Notes: generated from the letters alone by a model not told the origin. A stretch of 64,000 nt of DNA from Butyrivibrio sp. MC2013 (GCF_000424585.1 NZ_AUKE01000001.1:1-64000), one strand, 5' to 3'. Positions 54,578 to 63,863 are shown, numbered from the stretch's first letter. Translations and numbers: made by a program.

Positions 54578-56038
54578 GTGAAATTGCTGTTTGTAGACAT
54601 TGATACGCTGCGGCCTGACCATATGGGCTGCTTTGGATACCTTAGGAATACCACGCCCAATATGGACATGGTAGCAAGAGAAGGCGTGATCTTTGATAAT
54701 TATTATTGTTCGGACGCTCCCTGTCTTCCATCAAGAGCCAGCCTTATCAGCGGTATGTTCGGCATCAAGAACGGTGCTGTAGGCCATGGCGGTACAGCGG
54801 GAGACAGGCGTCTGGAGGGCCCGGGCAGGAGTTTTTGCGATAGCTATGACATGGATAATTTCAATAATATTTTCAGACGGGCAGGCATGTATACTGCATC
54901 TGTCAGCACCTTCCCGGAGAGACATTCATCCTGGTGGTTTTCCGCAGGCTTTAACGAGACCTTTAATGAAGGACACAGAGGCGTAGAATCAGGCGAAGCT
55001 GTGCTCCCTTACGTACTTAAATGGCTGGATGACAATGGCACTCAGAGGGACGACTGGTACCTCCATGTGCACCTCTGGGATCCTCACACTCCTTACAGGG
55101 CTCCCATGGACTTTGGCAATCCCTTTGAGGGAGACGGCCTGGCGGGTACTTGGATAGATGACGAGACACTTGAGTCCCATATCCATGCGGTGGGACCTCA
55201 CAGCGCCAGCGAACTGAACATGTTTGATGATAATGAAAATCCCGATCTCCCCCGCAATCCGGGTAAGATCTCATGCAGACAGGACCTGATCAGAGTATTT
55301 GACGGTTATGACTGCGGCGTAGCATATACCGACAAGATTGTGGGAGAGATATTAGACAAGCTGCGCACCCTGGGCATCTATGATGATATGGCCGTCATCA
55401 TCACCTCTGACCATGGTGAGAATTTCGGCGAGCTGGCTATCTATGCAGAGCACGCAACTGCAGACCACGCCTGCTGCCATATACCCTTTATCATCAAATG
55501 GCCCGGCGCATTAAAGGGTCATACAGATCATGGACTTCATTACAGCCTGGACCTCCTCCCCACCATGAGTGATCTCCTGGGCGTAGATAAAGGATCAAGG
55601 TGGGACGGACAGAGCTTTGCAGATACTCTTATAAATGGCACAGATCAGGGTAGGGAGAGTCTTGTCATATCCCAGATGGCACATGTATGCCAGAGATCAG
55701 CCCGCTTTGGCGACTGGCTCTATATCAGGACCTATCATGACGGCTTCCATCTCTTTGACAAAGAGATGCTCTTTAATATCAAAGAGGACGTTCATGAACA
55801 GCACAACCTGGCAGATCAGTATCCTGAGATATGCGCAAGGGGTGCCAAGATCATCCTGGACTGGCACGATGATGCCATGCTATCCAGCCCTTATACCGTT
55901 GATCCCATGTGGACTGTAATGTCAGAAGGCGGCCCCTTCCATGTAAGAGGAGCCCTGGATCTATACTGCAAGCGTCTGGAAGAAACAGGCAGATCAGAAG
56001 GCGCACAGGAGCTGCGCAGAAGACATATGCATATATGA
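54578..56038 (+). CDS. Cytosolic type I sulfatase-like hydrolase
   Basis: 486 residues from a GTG at 54578, with GGGAGGTG six bases upstream; the open frame extends left to 54497 without support. FVDIDTLRPDH (metal aspartates D7 and D9), CLPSR (49-53) and ITSDHGENFGE (D278, H279) are the sulfatase signature; the cysteine in CxPxR is the residue turned into formylglycine. There is no signal peptide, so it should act inside the cell. Such enzymes in polysaccharide loci may also act as phosphatases or phosphoglycerol transferases. It is convergent with a radical SAM gene. Confidence 0.85.
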   Translation: MKLLFVDIDTLRPDHMGCFGYLRNTTPNMDMVAREGVIFDNYYCSDAPCLPSRASLISGMFGIKNGAVGHGGTAGDRRLEGPGRSFCDSYDMDNFNNIFRRAGMYTASVSTFPERHSSWWFSAGFNETFNEGHRGVESGEAVLPYVLKWLDDNGTQRDDWYLHVHLWDPHTPYRAPMDFGNPFEGDGLAGTWIDDETLESHIHAVGPHSASELNMFDDNENPDLPRNPGKISCRQDLIRVFDGYDCGVAYTDKIVGEILDKLRTLGIYDDMAVIITSDHGENFGELAIYAEHATADHACCHIPFIIKWPGALKGHTDHGLHYSLDLLPTMSDLLGVDKGSRWDGQSFADTLINGTDQGRESLVISQMAHVCQRSARFGDWLYIRTYHDGFHLFDKEMLFNIKEDVHEQHNLADQYPEICARGAKIILDWHDDAMLSSPYTVDPMWTVMSEGGPFHVRGALDLYCKRLEETGRSEGAQELRRRHMHI

Positions 56039-56042
56039 TTAC

Positions 56043-56091
56043 AAAAAAGGCAGAGCATAGATGATCAGCCATCTAGGCTCTGCCTCTTTTT
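56043..56091. terminator. Bidirectional intrinsic terminator
   Basis: Stem GGCAGAGC and TAGATG (56049-56063) pairs with CATCTA and GCTCTGCC (56070-56084) around ATCAGC, with one mismatch, flanked by AAAAAA (56043-56048) on the left and a T-rich run on the right. It can stop both the sulfatase transcript and the radical SAM transcript. Confidence 0.85.
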
Positions 56092-56113
56092 ATCTTATAT
56101 TTATTTTGTTAAT

Positions 56114-57283
56114 TTATTTCTCACTCTGCCTTGCTATATCCTCGGCCACTATCTCTTCGCCGGTCCTGTCCTTTAGCTGTTCTTTGGACAGCTCCGACAG
56201 TCCGTTGTTGACGCAGGCGCTCATATCGCAGGTGGAGCACTTGTCCAGGTCCTCCTTGCTGACCTTGCCGTCCCTTAAATCTCTTACGATCTGCAGCTCA
56301 TACATGCTGTACTTCTGCTTCTTGTAGAATCTCAGGAACTTGTGGACGAATACCCACCAGGCGGGCTTCCATATGTACTTGTGCATAGCAGGGGATACGG
56401 AGCCTATCATCCAGCAGTCTCTGTCGCAGTGTCTTACTGTATTTCTCACTCTCTCAGCAGCATCGCTGTTCCAGAGCTCATCCCAGGTCTGCTCATTGAG
56501 ATTGCCCATGACCTCTTTGTCCTTGGTGCCGTTGCAGGGCATCACATCTCCGTAGGGATCGATAAAGAAGGTATCAAAGCTCATGTCGCAGGGCAGCAGA
56601 CGCTTCTGACCGTATATATAGTTGATCAGGCCGTGGTTAAAATATGCTCTGAACCACTTCTTGGGACTATTCGAATTAAGGAGCTCATTGATCAGCTTCT
56701 CAAAGTTCTCAGCCACCATAGGCCTGTCCTTGATGATATTCTTGGCCTCTACGAAATAGAAGCTGTTGTGAAGAGAAGCAGTGGCAAATTCCATATCAAG
56801 CTCATCAGAGAGCTTATAAAGAGGCAATAGGTCTGCAGCATTTCTGTCCTGGACAGTCATGCCAAAGCCCACATCCTTCATGCCCATTTCCTTTAGCTTC
56901 TTTAGCGTAGTATAGCCTCTGTTAAAGCCGTCCGGTAAGCCTCTGATCTCATTATTGGTCTGCTCCAGGCCTTCTATGGAGATCCTGATACCCACATTTG
57001 GGAACTCCTTGCACAGATTTATGATCCTGTCAGTAAAAAAGCCGTTGGTAGAGATCACTATCCTGTCACTGATCTTGTCCAGCTCCCTTACGATATCCTT
57101 GATATCCTCTCTAATAAAAGGCTCGCCACCTGTGATATTGGTAAAATACATGGGCGGGAGCTTCCTTATAGTCTCTATTGAGATCTCCTCATCGGGTCTT
57201 GAAGGTGCCTTGTACCTGTTGCACATATTGCATCTTGCATTACACCTGTATGTTACAATGACTGTTCCGTTTAACTTCTTCAC
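56114..57283 (-). CDS. Radical SAM/SPASM protein
   Basis: 389 residues from a GTG at 57283 with GAGG seven bases upstream. RCNARCNMC (C14, C18, C21) binds the SAM iron-sulfur cluster, TGGEP is the SAM-binding loop, and later cysteines (LPCDM, MPCNGTKD, HCDRDCW, CSTCDMSAC) would hold extra clusters of a SPASM-type domain. Such proteins modify peptides, activate sulfatases, or alter sugars. The first cysteine pattern is not the CxxxCxYC-Y form that I expect for sulfatase-maturing enzymes, so that role is only possible. It is convergent with the sulfatase gene and follows the flippase gene with a repeat-rich gap. Confidence 0.8.
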   Translation of the reverse strand: MKKLNGTVIVTYRCNARCNMCNRYKAPSRPDEEISIETIRKLPPMYFTNITGGEPFIREDIKDIVRELDKISDRIVISTNGFFTDRIINLCKEFPNVGIRISIEGLEQTNNEIRGLPDGFNRGYTTLKKLKEMGMKDVGFGMTVQDRNAADLLPLYKLSDELDMEFATASLHNSFYFVEAKNIIKDRPMVAENFEKLINELLNSNSPKKWFRAYFNHGLINYIYGQKRLLPCDMSFDTFFIDPYGDVMPCNGTKDKEVMGNLNEQTWDELWNSDAAERVRNTVRHCDRDCWMIGSVSPAMHKYIWKPAWWVFVHKFLRFYKKQKYSMYELQIVRDLRDGKVSKEDLDKCSTCDMSACVNNGLSELSKEQLKDRTGEEIVAEDIARQSEK

Positions 57284-57304
57284 TCTGCAACCTCTTTTCT
57301 TATA

Positions 57305-57381
57305 CTTTCATAATCTTTCATAATTCAAGATATCTTTCATAATCTTTCATAATTCTTCATAAAGTCAATATTCTTTCATAA
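57305..57381. repeat. Five phased copies of CTTTCATAA
   Basis: CTTTCATAA occurs exactly at 57305, 57315, 57334, 57344 and 57373, with a partial copy at 57355. The steps of 10, 19, 10 and 29 bases follow the helical turn. They are in the 112-base gap before the radical SAM gene. They are too short and close for a CRISPR. Confidence 0.6.
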
Positions 57382-57395
57382 ATCTTCATGATTCC

Positions 57396-58931
57396 TCATC
57401 TTCTCCCCGGCAGTCTCTTCTTCACTATTCCCAGCATGTATTTCATCTCATCGGTCCGCCCAAAGAAAGCCACAAAAATCACATTATAAATAACCGTGAT
57501 CATCACAGCGGTGAGCAGGAAATAGATTATTGTCACTTCGGGAAGTGTATACTTTGCCAAAAAGATGCACACTCCCAAGCTGCCCAGCATCACTGCATGA
57601 TATTTAACAGAGTCCGCAAAAAAGAGCTTTACATCCTTGTCAAAGCAGCCCTTGTAGATCACATAGGGCCTTGCAAAATTAGCAATAAGCCCTGAGACCA
57701 CTGTGCCGATATAGACACCTGCCAGACCTATCTTAAAGGCCAGGACAATGGAGATCACAAGGTTCACTATACCCTGGACAGGGGCCAGGATCTTATCCTG
57801 TTCAAAACGTCCTGCTGCCGTCTTGAAATTATTGACCACAGTCCTCTCTCCCTTGAGATAATACTCAATGAGGATCAGTGTGATGATGGACTGAGGCAGT
57901 ATATAGTTCTCACCAAACATCAGGCTGATAAGGGGCCCCAGGAGCACGTAAAAGCCCGCTGCCGAAAAGCCATAGAGCCACTGCGCGGTAAACCTGTATA
58001 CCTTAAACATGGAGTACTGCTTGTCTCTGGATTCTGTGGCTATAAGGTTGCCAAAGCCGGGCAAAGCCGCATTAAAAATAGTATTTACAAAGCTTGATAC
58101 CGTATTTATCACCATGTTAAAGTTGGATACCACGCCTGTCACCGCTACATCTATGATAGTGGTAATGATAGTAGCATCTGTCTGGGTACGGGCAGTATCA
58201 CCGATCTTGAGCCACATCAGAGATACTGTCTTGTCCTTTACCTCTTTTTTCTGGGCAGCTGATAGCGGTCTGACATCACGCTCCTCCAGATAGGGATAGC
58301 GCTTATTCAGATATACGCTTACGAATATCTTCTGGATCAGCTGTACCGCAGCATCTGTAAGCAGATATGCGTAGAAATTGGAAGTGACAAGGAGCACCAC
58401 TATCTGGCAGCTGACGCTTACAAACTTGGTAATGGTCAGTATGTTGGTCTGTATATAAGTCTTTTGCTCCGCATTGACCAGGGAGTATTTGTAGGATACC
58501 AGATATGAAGTGGATGTATTAAAGAGGAATATCAGGTAATAGAGCACCAGGTCCCTTGGAGCTACGTTATGGGCATTCTTGATGATAGCGCCCAGGAAGG
58601 GACTAAGGGAGAGGCCTATCACCATGACCACCAGCGCTATCCACCTGTAGGCCTTCTTGTAGAGATGCATATAGGACTTGATGGTCTCTGTATCACCCTC
58701 TGCCACAGGCTTATAGAGACTGAAATTCAGGGCAGTACCTATGCCCAGCTCAGTCAGGGACAGGGCTGATAATATCTCTGTATAGAAGCCGTTTACGCCC
58801 AGCAGTATTTTGTCCAGGCGCATGACAAAGACCTTCCTGGCCACAAAGCCAAGGAGAGCTGTGATCAGAGTTCCCGTATATCCAAAAAATATATTCTTGA
58901 CCGTGTTACGTACGCGGCTGTTATCACTCAT
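57396..58931 (-). CDS. Wzx-like polysaccharide flippase
   Basis: 511 residues, about fourteen helices. NIFFGYTGTLITALLGFVARKVF and GVNGFYTEILSALSLTELGI open it; IGDTARTQTDATIITTIID and FGNLIATES in the middle are frequent in Firmicute PST flippases, and resemble the copy at 28.0 kb. It probably exports units built by the GT11, GT-C and GT2 enzymes upstream. AGGACGG lies close before the ATG. The C-terminus is basic (KKRLPGRR). Confidence 0.87.
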   Translation of the reverse strand: MSDNSRVRNTVKNIFFGYTGTLITALLGFVARKVFVMRLDKILLGVNGFYTEILSALSLTELGIGTALNFSLYKPVAEGDTETIKSYMHLYKKAYRWIALVVMVIGLSLSPFLGAIIKNAHNVAPRDLVLYYLIFLFNTSTSYLVSYKYSLVNAEQKTYIQTNILTITKFVSVSCQIVVLLVTSNFYAYLLTDAAVQLIQKIFVSVYLNKRYPYLEERDVRPLSAAQKKEVKDKTVSLMWLKIGDTARTQTDATIITTIIDVAVTGVVSNFNMVINTVSSFVNTIFNAALPGFGNLIATESRDKQYSMFKVYRFTAQWLYGFSAAGFYVLLGPLISLMFGENYILPQSIITLILIEYYLKGERTVVNNFKTAAGRFEQDKILAPVQGIVNLVISIVLAFKIGLAGVYIGTVVSGLIANFARPYVIYKGCFDKDVKLFFADSVKYHAVMLGSLGVCIFLAKYTLPEVTIIYFLLTAVMITVIYNVIFVAFFGRTDEMKYMLGIVKKRLPGRR

Positions 58932-59010
58932 CGGTTACGACCGTCCTTATTCATATTGACTTAAGCAGCTCATTTTCACCCGTATAGGTCTGTAATGCTG
59001 CTAAAGAAGG

Positions 59011-59922
59011 CTATCTCAGATTACCATTTTCATCGATCAGTATCCAGCCCTTCCAGAGGTCATGGAGCTCTTCAGGGATCGCCTCCTGGTTATTGCGCAT
59101 CTTAAAGGTCCTGATCATGACCTTGTCCGCTCTTCTATTAAGCCTTGCCCCCCAAAAGGAAAAGGTGGAATTCGCACAGATATTGTATTTGCACTTTGTC
59201 ATCAGCTGCATATCAAGGAGGGAATCCTTGCCGCTGTTGCCGGTCACTATGGTATAGCGCGCTTTGTCGCTATAGACCTCCTTGCAGTAGTCAGGATCAT
59301 TGGAAAAGATGTAGAAATGCACATCAGGGTCCTTTTCTGCCACGTAGTCCATAGCAGCCTTGTAATAGGCATCCGTTGAAATATTGCCAAAGAGGGCAAA
59401 GTTCTGGGGCTCAGTGAGATAATCCCCGCGCCTTAGGTGTACAGAGCAGGAGGGGCGAGACTCCATCTCCCTCATCAGCTCTTCATTGGCCCTTTGCCCC
59501 TCAGGATCAGAATGCTCAGGAAATACAAACTCATCTGCCAGCTCATCAAGTATATCCGCGTAATACTTGTTGGACAAAAAGAAGCCGTTTAAATACTTGT
59601 CTTTAAAATCAAAAACTTCAGGATGATATATGCTGCTCTCCTCCCAGATCCTTGAGCTGGCAGGGATCAGCTTGCCAATCACCTTGGAAGCCAGGGATCT
59701 GTTTAAGAATCTCGCCTTCTCTTCGTCTGTACACAGATCCATCTTCACGTTCTTAAAATAATATAATTCGCAGTCTCTGGGCGCCAGCATCTTCTCCTGC
59801 ACTGACTTGTCAAACCAGCCAAGGTCCAGCTTTACCTCTTTGCCCAGCTTCTGCAGCTTCCTGTACATGGCGTATTCCTGCATCTGATTACCCAGGCCGC
59901 CTGCGATACGTATAATGATCAA
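59011..59922 (-). CDS. GT11 fucosyltransferase-like enzyme (alpha-1,2-fucosyl or galactosyl)
   Basis: 303 residues from a TTG at 59922, set by GGAGGAGAGGG just upstream; the frame runs open to 60177 but the extra 85 codons look non-coding and include no family block. IIIRIAGGLGNQMQEYAMY is the donor loop of GT11, VHLRRGDYL (H162, R164, R165, D167) its GDP-fucose signature, and NSTFSFWGARLN the third block. Family members transfer fucose alpha-1,2 to galactose. No GDP-fucose synthesis genes are seen in the window, so the donor must come from elsewhere, or the enzyme uses another sugar. Confidence 0.86.
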   Translation of the reverse strand: MIIIRIAGGLGNQMQEYAMYRKLQKLGKEVKLDLGWFDKSVQEKMLAPRDCELYYFKNVKMDLCTDEEKARFLNRSLASKVIGKLIPASSRIWEESSIYHPEVFDFKDKYLNGFFLSNKYYADILDELADEFVFPEHSDPEGQRANEELMREMESRPSCSVHLRRGDYLTEPQNFALFGNISTDAYYKAAMDYVAEKDPDVHFYIFSNDPDYCKEVYSDKARYTIVTGNSGKDSLLDMQLMTKCKYNICANSTFSFWGARLNRRADKVMIRTFKMRNNQEAIPEELHDLWKGWILIDENGNLR

Positions 59923-60010
59923 AACCCTCTCCTCCAAATATGGCAATTCCAAAACATTCTTTAATTTGATAGCAGCTAAACAAGTTCTAACAATACCACT
60001 TCTTAAAACA

Positions 60011-61564
60011 CTACTTCTTTGAGTAAAGAAGGTAAGTGTTGACTTCACCTTCCCACTCCAGATCTTCAGACGCAATGAGCTCATACTGCTCATAGATATG
60101 CTCAGGATCGCCATTTCTGGACAACACAAAGTCGGTCCTGCCATTCCTGATATAATCCCACTGCACCTCTTCCACATCTGTGAGGTTGATGGTCTGAGTC
60201 TGAAAGAATCTGCATGTAGGCACTATACCTGTTGTAGTATAGAGGCCCGCATCAAAGCATTGTACATTAAGCAGTGTGGGATCCTCTATCCCGGACTCTT
60301 CTATGATCCTGGCAAAATGATACATCCAGAGGTCATCCTTATGATATTTCATAAAAGATATATTCATGGACATGGATGTAGATATGATCGCTGATGCGAT
60401 CATCGCAAAAAGAGGCAGGCAAAAGCGGCTGATGCTGCTAATCCCCATCGGTATACCTCTTGCGACTGTTCCGACTATTGCAGTATATGCTCTTCCCACT
60501 GCCAGCGCAGCAAGGACTGTAAATGTGCACACAGGAAGATAATAATAGGGGAGCTTCACTCCGCCTATATATATCACCAGTACCAAAAAGATGGCCTGCA
60601 TGAGAACATTTACCTTCTCGATCACTCGCCCCTTAAAGAGGAGGAAGGCCGCTCCTCCTGCTATTGCAGTAAGGCCGCTCCCCGGATTATCCAGGCTGTG
60701 GAAATACAGTACCTTGAGCATATTGATAAGACGCTCAGCTATGGGGAGCTTCTCGCTATACACAAAGATGTTGAGATAAAAATATACATAGAGCCAGTCC
60801 ATGACAGCGCCGTTTATGGCAAAATAGATGATCCATGGAATGGTAGCTATGAGCATGCCAAGGAGAAACAATAGTCCATGTCTGATACAGACAAGGAGCT
60901 TTGCGCCAAGGCTCTCTTTCCCCCTTACAAGATCTGCGATGAGTACCATCAGCATCCAGGCAAAATAAAAACCAAGTGAGCTAAACTTGATATTAAGGAC
61001 GCAGCCTGCAAGGATTCCTCCCGTGACCAGGTCCCTCCTGCTCATAGCCATGGGATAGCGCTCTCTGAAATATCTCATGGATATGTATAAGCCCCATACC
61101 AAAAAGGGCAGCAGCATCTCTTCAGCAGAACCTCCCCACCAAAAGGCTCTGGAGGAATATACAAGAGCTGCCGTGACAGCTGCCAGTATCATGGATACCT
61201 CTCTTGTAAGATATAGCTCCAGTATCCTGATAATACCGCCGATCATAGCTGCAGCGGCTATGAGCTCTATGATAAATACACCTGTAAAACTATTGTATGA
61301 TATCAGCGATGCTATTGCGTAGAGAAAATAGTGCATGGGCCCCTTTTGATCAAAGAGGTCCCTGTAGGGCACCAGTCCCTTAAATATAGACTTGCCTACA
61401 GTAAAATAGCTGTTGGTGTCGTCCCAGTTGTTAAAGGGATAAAGAGGTGATGACCTGGTGCAGATCAGCATGATCACCAGCGCTGCCACAAGGCAGTAAG
61501 CCAGGTCCCAAAGCCCCCCTGCTGCTTTTCTTTTATTTGTCTGTATATCATTTGTCATATTCAT
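60011..61564 (-). CDS. GT-C (GT39-like) membrane glycosyltransferase
   Basis: 517 residues, about eleven helices and a soluble end of about 110 residues. NNWDDTNSYF (D48, D49) in the first loop and PYRDLFDQKGPMHYFLYA are the features of GT39-like proteins that use polyprenyl-phosphate sugars at the outer face. AGGA lies nine bases before the ATG. It is divergent from the GT2 gene at 61.7 kb and heads the minus-strand unit including GT11 and the flippase. Donor may be supplied by the GtrB-like enzyme far to the left, or from elsewhere. Confidence 0.72.
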   Translation of the reverse strand: MNMTNDIQTNKRKAAGGLWDLAYCLVAALVIMLICTRSSPLYPFNNWDDTNSYFTVGKSIFKGLVPYRDLFDQKGPMHYFLYAIASLISYNSFTGVFIIELIAAAAMIGGIIRILELYLTREVSMILAAVTAALVYSSRAFWWGGSAEEMLLPFLVWGLYISMRYFRERYPMAMSRRDLVTGGILAGCVLNIKFSSLGFYFAWMLMVLIADLVRGKESLGAKLLVCIRHGLLFLLGMLIATIPWIIYFAINGAVMDWLYVYFYLNIFVYSEKLPIAERLINMLKVLYFHSLDNPGSGLTAIAGGAAFLLFKGRVIEKVNVLMQAIFLVLVIYIGGVKLPYYYLPVCTFTVLAALAVGRAYTAIVGTVARGIPMGISSISRFCLPLFAMIASAIISTSMSMNISFMKYHKDDLWMYHFARIIEESGIEDPTLLNVQCFDAGLYTTTGIVPTCRFFQTQTINLTDVEEVQWDYIRNGRTDFVLSRNGDPEHIYEQYELIASEDLEWEGEVNTYLLYSKK

Positions 61565-61622
61565 CAGCCGGTATCCTAATAGTTTACTCTGTTACTTTGC
61601 TCATGTTTTGCGGGTCATAATG

Positions 61623-61651
61623 TTGTCAATAAGCCCTTAAAATTATACAAT
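61623..61651 (+). promoter_or_regulatory. Predicted sigma-A promoter for the GT2 gene
   Basis: -35 TTGTCA (61623-61628), 17-base spacer, -10 TACAAT (61646-61651), each 5 of 6 to consensus. Just downstream AAGGTC (61663-61668) and GACCTT (61675-61680) form a six-base inverted repeat with a six-base gap, a possible operator near the expected start of transcription. Confidence 0.5.
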
Positions 61652-61720
61652 GGGTGAGTATCAAGGTCAAAACAGACCTTAAAACTCAAATCAAATCAGC
61701 TTTCGGAGGGTATTTGGATT

Positions 61721-62743
61721 ATGGCTGATAAGCCGAAGATTTCCCTGATAATTCCCGTATATAATACAGCAGCATATTTGCCCCGCTGCATGGACAGCGT
61801 ACTGGCATCATCCATGGAGGATCTGGAGATAGTCCTCGTAGATGACGGCTCTACTGATGGCATCTCCCCCTCTGTCTGCGACGACTATGCAGGCAGGGAC
61901 AATCGCATCAAGGTCATCCATAAGGAAAACGGAGGCCTGCAGTCTGCATGGATAAGAGGCGTGAGAGAATCCTCCGCCCCGTATATATGCTTTATAGACA
62001 GCGATGACTGGCTTGACAGCGAGATATTTACAGAGCTCTATAAGCTCACAAGCGGGATAGACTCTGAGATCATCAGCTCAGGCTATATTATTGAAAAGGC
62101 TTCAGAGAGAAAGTATGAATACAACGGCCTGCCCAAAGGCGAATATACAGGCAGCGCCCTGACAGAGCTTCGCAGCCGTCTCCTTGGAGAAAAAAAACGC
62201 CCCGTCATCATGTCCAGATGCATGAAGCTGATCTCCAGACCCCTTATAGAGAACAATCTCCATTACTGCAATGACAAGATCCGACTTGGGGAAGACGTGA
62301 ATATCATGCTCCCTGCGCTCTGCGATGCCACCAGGCTGGTAATATCAAGAAAAGCCTATTACCACTACAGGACAGTAGAGGGCTCCATGGCCAGGGCCTA
62401 CAGCGAGAAGGTCATAGATGAGATCAGGCTCTTATGCAGCGTATGCAACAATATCCTGACGGACAAAAATATAGATAATGCTGACTACCAGACAGGAAGA
62501 GAATATCTGCGTCTGATCTTCGTATATCTTAAGGGCGCACTTAGGGCTCCCGGAAATGAGCACATTCCTTCCGTGATCAGCTTTCTTACTTCATCCGAAG
62601 TGACAGACAAGCTTAGCAGCTATCCCCTGGATATAAAGGGCAAGGCTGATAAGCTTCTGTATTTCTGCCTGAAACATCCAAACAGGCCTGTCCTTGGATT
62701 TACCAGACTGATCCTAAGTCTCTATGATAGGAAGACCAACTAA
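61721..62743 (+). CDS. GT2 family glycosyltransferase
   Basis: 340 residues. ISLIIPVYNTAAYLPRCMDS, EIVLVDDGSTDG, NGGLQSAWIRGV and ICFIDSDDWL (metal DSDD) are GT2 blocks. The usual 'SxARN' is replaced by SAWIRG, an unusual change near the donor pocket. LGEDVNIMLPAL carries the ED general-base motif. GGAGGG lies ten bases before the ATG. It is single on the plus strand and overlaps the end of the convergent GT4 gene by four bases. Confidence 0.86.
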   Translation: MADKPKISLIIPVYNTAAYLPRCMDSVLASSMEDLEIVLVDDGSTDGISPSVCDDYAGRDNRIKVIHKENGGLQSAWIRGVRESSAPYICFIDSDDWLDSEIFTELYKLTSGIDSEIISSGYIIEKASERKYEYNGLPKGEYTGSALTELRSRLLGEKKRPVIMSRCMKLISRPLIENNLHYCNDKIRLGEDVNIMLPALCDATRLVISRKAYYHYRTVEGSMARAYSEKVIDEIRLLCSVCNNILTDKNIDNADYQTGREYLRLIFVYLKGALRAPGNEHIPSVISFLTSSEVTDKLSSYPLDIKGKADKLLYFCLKHPNRPVLGFTRLILSLYDRKTN

Positions 62744-63807
62744 ATCTTCTGATAGATCTCCACCAGCTTATCCCGCATGGCTACAGCGCTATAACTCTTA
62801 ACTGCTTTATTCCTTGCTGCAGTCCCGAGCTCTCCACACAACTTAGGATCTGCCAGGAGCTTAGTAATCGCATTTTTAAGGGCAGGCATATCCCTCGGCG
62901 GTATCAACAATCCGCACAGCTGCGACTCATCATCCACCGTCATCATATTCCTGATATCTCCCACATCAGATGCGATGCAGGCTCTCTTATAAGCCATGGC
63001 TTCCATAAGAGACAGAGGCATGCCTTCATAATATGACGGCAATACGAATATAGGGCAAGTGCGAAAGAGCTCTTCCCTCCCGGCCGGATCCACCCAGCCT
63101 TCAAAGATTATATGTTCCGGGTCTCTAAGGACCTTATCCCTTAGGCTGCTGTCCTCAAAGAAGCCTCCCATATGGAGGCGAATATCAGGATAGTCTGCTG
63201 CAAGCTCTTCCACCGCATCCACCAGTTCTTCGCAGCCCTTGTCCCTGCATATGCGGCCCAAAAAGAGAATATCATGACTCTTATGATCACTACCTGTCTT
63301 ATCATCTTCAGGCACTGCCACAGCATTGGGCAGGACATATATCTTATCCTTATCTGTGATGATATCCGAGAAGAAATCCCTGAACTTATCAGCCAGCACT
63401 ATAAAAGCGCTGCAGGAATTAAGGAGTCTTAGCATCTCCTGCCTTGCAGCTCCCTTTAATGTCCCCTTGTAAAAAGCTTCCACATCTCCGCCGTGCTGAT
63501 GGATAACCAGCTTCTTGCCCTTTCTGATAGCCATCTTTATAAAGAGACTCTTGCGATAATAGCTGGCTCCGCAGGCCATATTGATGTGGACTATATCATA
63601 GCGCCCCATAGAAAGGCCCGCCCTGATATAGGCAATTCCTGCCACAAGGAGCTTTCTTAATTTGCTCCCATCTTTCATCGTAGGGATATATTTGATACTG
63701 ACCGTATCTCCCAGTCCCGCATCATAGAGATTATTGACTACTCCTGATACCCCGCCCTTTACAGACCTTGCAGGCCCCAGCATCAGTACTTTTATCCTGT
63801 CATTCAT
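62740..63807 (-). CDS. GT4 family glycosyltransferase
   Basis: 355 residues. VLMLGPARSVKGGVSGVVNNL has the glycine loop; HQHGGDVEAFYKG follows; the donor half has ILFLGRICRDKGCEELVDAV and YYEGMPLSLMEAMAYKRA with EX7E. Standard GT4 retaining transferase of capsule loci. AAAGGATCACGAGG precedes the ATG. The gene upstream on this strand ends at 63864, a 56-base gap, so they may be co-transcribed. Donor unknown. Confidence 0.87.
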   Translation of the reverse strand: MNDRIKVLMLGPARSVKGGVSGVVNNLYDAGLGDTVSIKYIPTMKDGSKLRKLLVAGIAYIRAGLSMGRYDIVHINMACGASYYRKSLFIKMAIRKGKKLVIHQHGGDVEAFYKGTLKGAARQEMLRLLNSCSAFIVLADKFRDFFSDIITDKDKIYVLPNAVAVPEDDKTGSDHKSHDILFLGRICRDKGCEELVDAVEELAADYPDIRLHMGGFFEDSSLRDKVLRDPEHIIFEGWVDPAGREELFRTCPIFVLPSYYEGMPLSLMEAMAYKRACIASDVGDIRNMMTVDDESQLCGLLIPPRDMPALKNAITKLLADPKLCGELGTAARNKAVKSYSAVAMRDKLVEIYQKI

Positions 63808-63863
63808 ACCTCGTGATCCTTTTTTTCCACAGTAATTGCATCTGCATTTATCAAGTCATCTTA

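Noticed and set aside
56114-57283. Standard anaerobic sulfatase-maturing enzyme
   Set aside because: The first cysteine motif and the late cysteine pattern differ from what I expect; kept as a possibility in the findings only.
57305-57381. CRISPR-like repeats
   Set aside because: Repeats are only nine bases with gaps of 1-20 bases and no cas genes.
59923-60177. N-terminal extension of the GT11 gene
   Set aside because: A strong ribosome site points to the TTG at 59922, and the GT11 fold starts exactly there; the extension also overlaps the end of the GT-C gene.
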